A stretch of DNA of 64,000 nucleotides from Bacillaceae bacterium S4-13-56 (GTDB taxonomy: Bacteria > Bacillota > Bacilli > Bacillales > JAWJLM01), in the NCBI GenBank assembly GCA_040191315.1, contig JAWJLM010000005.1, positions 1 through 64,000 of the forward strand. The letters are read 5' to 3'. A program made the position numbers and the translations under genes. This document shows, piece after piece, positions 62,563 to 64,000 of the stretch. The notes under the pieces were generated by a model that did not search any database, was not told the DNA's origin, and saw only the letters and a program-made list of their open reading frames with translations. Position 1 is the first letter of the stretch; every line of letters starts with the position of its first letter.

Positions 62563-63105
62563 ATGAGTACAGTTAAAGTAAAGGATAAAAAGAATATACC
62601 AAAAGAAATTATTCAGGAGGGAAAAGGTCTATTAGGTGAAAGGCTTTCTAACTCTGATATAGAACAAGTACCATTTGTTCATCTGTCAGTAAAAGAATCT
62701 TACAACTTTGAAACTGATGAAATTGATAAAAAGGTTTATCTATCATTGGATAAAGATTTTATAGCTCAGGGTGGCTTAACTAATCTACATCCATCAGCAT
62801 TAAAAGTGTTGCTTGTTATTGCATCTCATACTGATAAGGATGGCTATGCTTGGATTTCTCAGGAGAGCATTGGAAAGTTAGTTGGACTTACTAGACAGCA
62901 AGTGGGATCAGTAATTCATAAGTTTTTGTTGAGCAATGTTTATCTTAATAAAAAGCTATTGGAGGCTATTAAACTAAAGAAAGGAGATGGTCAGGAATTT
63001 TATCTTTACCATCCAATTAACTGTTATCTAGATTATGAGGTTTACTCAGGAGATGATGAGCTTAATGGGGAGTATGAAGACTTAGAGGCTATTGAGATTG
63101 ACTAA
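62563..63105 (+). CDS. Winged-helix (helix-turn-helix) protein of a mobile element
   Basis: 180 residues. The middle has LHPSALKVLLVIASHTDKDG, then YAWISQESIGKLVGLTRQQV, a winged-helix layout like that in plasmid or phage replication initiators and DnaD-type proteins. An acidic tail (GDDELNGEYEDLEAIEID) ends it. GAGAGGGG precedes the ATG. No ATPase or primase motif. A role in replication or regulation of the element is inferred. Confidence 0.7.
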   Translation: MSTVKVKDKKNIPKEIIQEGKGLLGERLSNSDIEQVPFVHLSVKESYNFETDEIDKKVYLSLDKDFIAQGGLTNLHPSALKVLLVIASHTDKDGYAWISQESIGKLVGLTRQQVGSVIHKFLLSNVYLNKKLLEAIKLKKGDGQEFYLYHPINCYLDYEVYSGDDELNGEYEDLEAIEID

Positions 63106-63124
63106 CAATGTGGGTGTTACCAAA

Positions 63125-63166
63125 AGGTTAAGGGAACCTCTGTACTAAGGAGTTTCCCTTTTTTCT
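63125..63166. terminator. Terminator between convergent genes
   Basis: AAGGGAACCTC with GAGTTTCCCTT (one mismatch) and a T-run on the plus strand. Confidence 0.8.
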
Positions 63167-63174
63167 TTTAGAAA

Positions 63175-63855
63175 TCAAATATCTGCAGGTTGAAACTCAA
63201 TTGATTTTGCTTGATACATTTTGTCAAGGTATTCATAAACAATAACAACTTCTCCAACAAAACCTGCAGGTGAAATTTGCCCCCCAACTCTGACTATAAG
63301 CTGATTGTTTTTTATTTCATAACTAATAATTCCTCCAAAAGCTATATCATCAAATAAATTTTCAGGGTTAATCTCTAAAGGGGTTATATCAATTATAGTT
63401 TTCTTCCCATCTATAGTAATTTCTGTCTTGTTAGTAGTTAATTTAGTCTTTACATTTTTTAATACTATTGCAATGGGATTATCTACAAGTACCTCTCTAA
63501 ACCTATTGTGACCTGCATCAAAAACATAAACTTCTTCCCATAAAACTCCAGTGCCATAACCCTTTGTCAAAATGATAATAAGTTCTTTCTTTTCATCCCT
63601 ATTTATATCTTCATAAATAATTTGTGGAGCATAAGAAGGTGCATTTGCTACACTAAGCCAAAAAGGTCTGTTATAAACTATTCCCTTGAAATCAATTTTG
63701 AAATCATGAAATAGCCCATCCCTTTCCTTGGCATACAAAGTTATATTTTCTTGGTTTGATTTTGCAACAATATCATACCCTTCAATACTTGCCATTGAAT
63801 TATTAGGAACAATTACCATAAGAACTGCCAGTATAAGAATAATATTTCTTTTCAT
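63175..63855 (-). CDS. Secreted protein of unknown function
   Basis: 226 residues with a signal peptide (1-22, RNIILILAVLMVIVP then SMAS). APQIIYEDINRDEKKELIII resembles the D-x-N-x-D-x-x-x-E calcium-binding strand of FG-GAP/VCBS repeats, though only one is evident. The rest is predicted beta strand. I do not recognise a family. On the minus strand at the edge of the mobile region; probably cargo. Confidence 0.65.
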   Translation of the reverse strand: MKRNIILILAVLMVIVPNNSMASIEGYDIVAKSNQENITLYAKERDGLFHDFKIDFKGIVYNRPFWLSVANAPSYAPQIIYEDINRDEKKELIIILTKGYGTGVLWEEVYVFDAGHNRFREVLVDNPIAIVLKNVKTKLTTNKTEITIDGKKTIIDITPLEINPENLFDDIAFGGIISYEIKNNQLIVRVGGQISPAGFVGEVVIVYEYLDKMYQAKSIEFQPADI

Positions 63856-64000
63856 TTAGTTTAACACCCCTATTTAGTGTTCCTTTGTTGGTTGTTTTAT
63901 CCATAAAACCTATAACTTATTCAAATCCCATGAACTTACAATTACTTACTTTAATCCACATAGACATAGTTAATCTAGTAGCAAATGGTTAATGGGCTTA

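Overview
The window is chromosomal DNA of an endospore-forming member of the Bacillaceae. It is AT-rich, has strong GGAGG-type ribosome binding sites, and uses many GTG and TTG starts. Sporulation genes are present (sspI, ytxC, ytaF, gerE, gerM, a sigma-K-type promoter). The gene order citZ-icd-mdh-phoPR-polA-mutM-ytaF-coaE-gapB-speD-nrdR-dnaB-dnaI-ytxC-thrS-infC-rpmI-rplT-pheST-rnhC-zapA-polX-mutS2-lcfA-fadR-fadB-etfBA-trxA-uvrC-yslB-sdhCAB-gerE-gerM-rph matches the corresponding part of the Bacillus subtilis chromosome as I remember it. I cannot name the species.

Layout. 0.2-4.3 kb: TCA-cycle genes (citZ, icd, mdh) and a MaoC-like protein, with candidate CcpA sites. 4.4-8.8 kb: the PhoP/PhoR phosphate sensor pair, then an HflK/HflC membrane pair. 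8.9-13.8 kb: DNA repair and cofactor genes (polA, mutM, ytaF, coaE). 14.0-20.2 kb: gapB behind a CcpN-type operator, speD behind a structured leader, nrdR, the primosome loaders dnaB and dnaI, and ytxC. 20.2-32.6 kb: translation genes controlled by RNA: T-box leader-thrS, L20 leader-infC-rpmI-rplT (infC starts with ATT), and T-box leader-pheST; between them lie ysdA, a TVP38 protein, ysdB, dut, an M42 peptidase, sspI and an rRNA methylase. 32.6-38.9 kb: rnhC, zapA, cvpA, polX, mutS2. 38.9-44.6 kb: a DUF350 protein, a 28-residue membrane peptide, and the fatty-acid oxidation block lcfA, fadR-fadB-etfB-etfA, with a near-perfect FadR operator just upstream of fadR. 44.7-57.8 kb: trxA, uvrC, yslB, a dead IS200/IS605 element, sdhCAB, gerE, a MarR regulator, gerM, rph and two small nucleotide/phosphoesterase genes.

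57.9-59.0 kb is a tRNA operon with very unusual architecture. A strong promoter is followed by a truncated tRNA-Gly 5' end, a conserved 60-base module and an intact tRNA-Gly. Then come six tandem 121-bp units, each ending in the first 17 bases of tRNA-Arg; only the last one continues into a complete tRNA-Arg gene. The same module thus lies between a 5' tRNA fragment and an intact tRNA twice, for two different tRNAs. This is the best candidate in the window for something undescribed.

59.0-64.0 kb is accessory DNA that probably entered at tRNA-Arg: a tyrosine integrase directly after the tRNA, two secreted proteins on the minus strand, a serine resolvase with a res-like site and a C-tract array in front of it, and a winged-helix protein resembling plasmid or phage replication proteins. 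The right end of this element lies outside the window.

Three families of short dispersed repeats occupy many of the larger intergenic gaps: family R1 (ends CTAGCTCCAGCG and GGGCGCTTGCGCTT), family R2 (starts TACTATCAG, with an inverted TGATAGTA) and an inverted pair (R3) that brackets gapB to nrdR.
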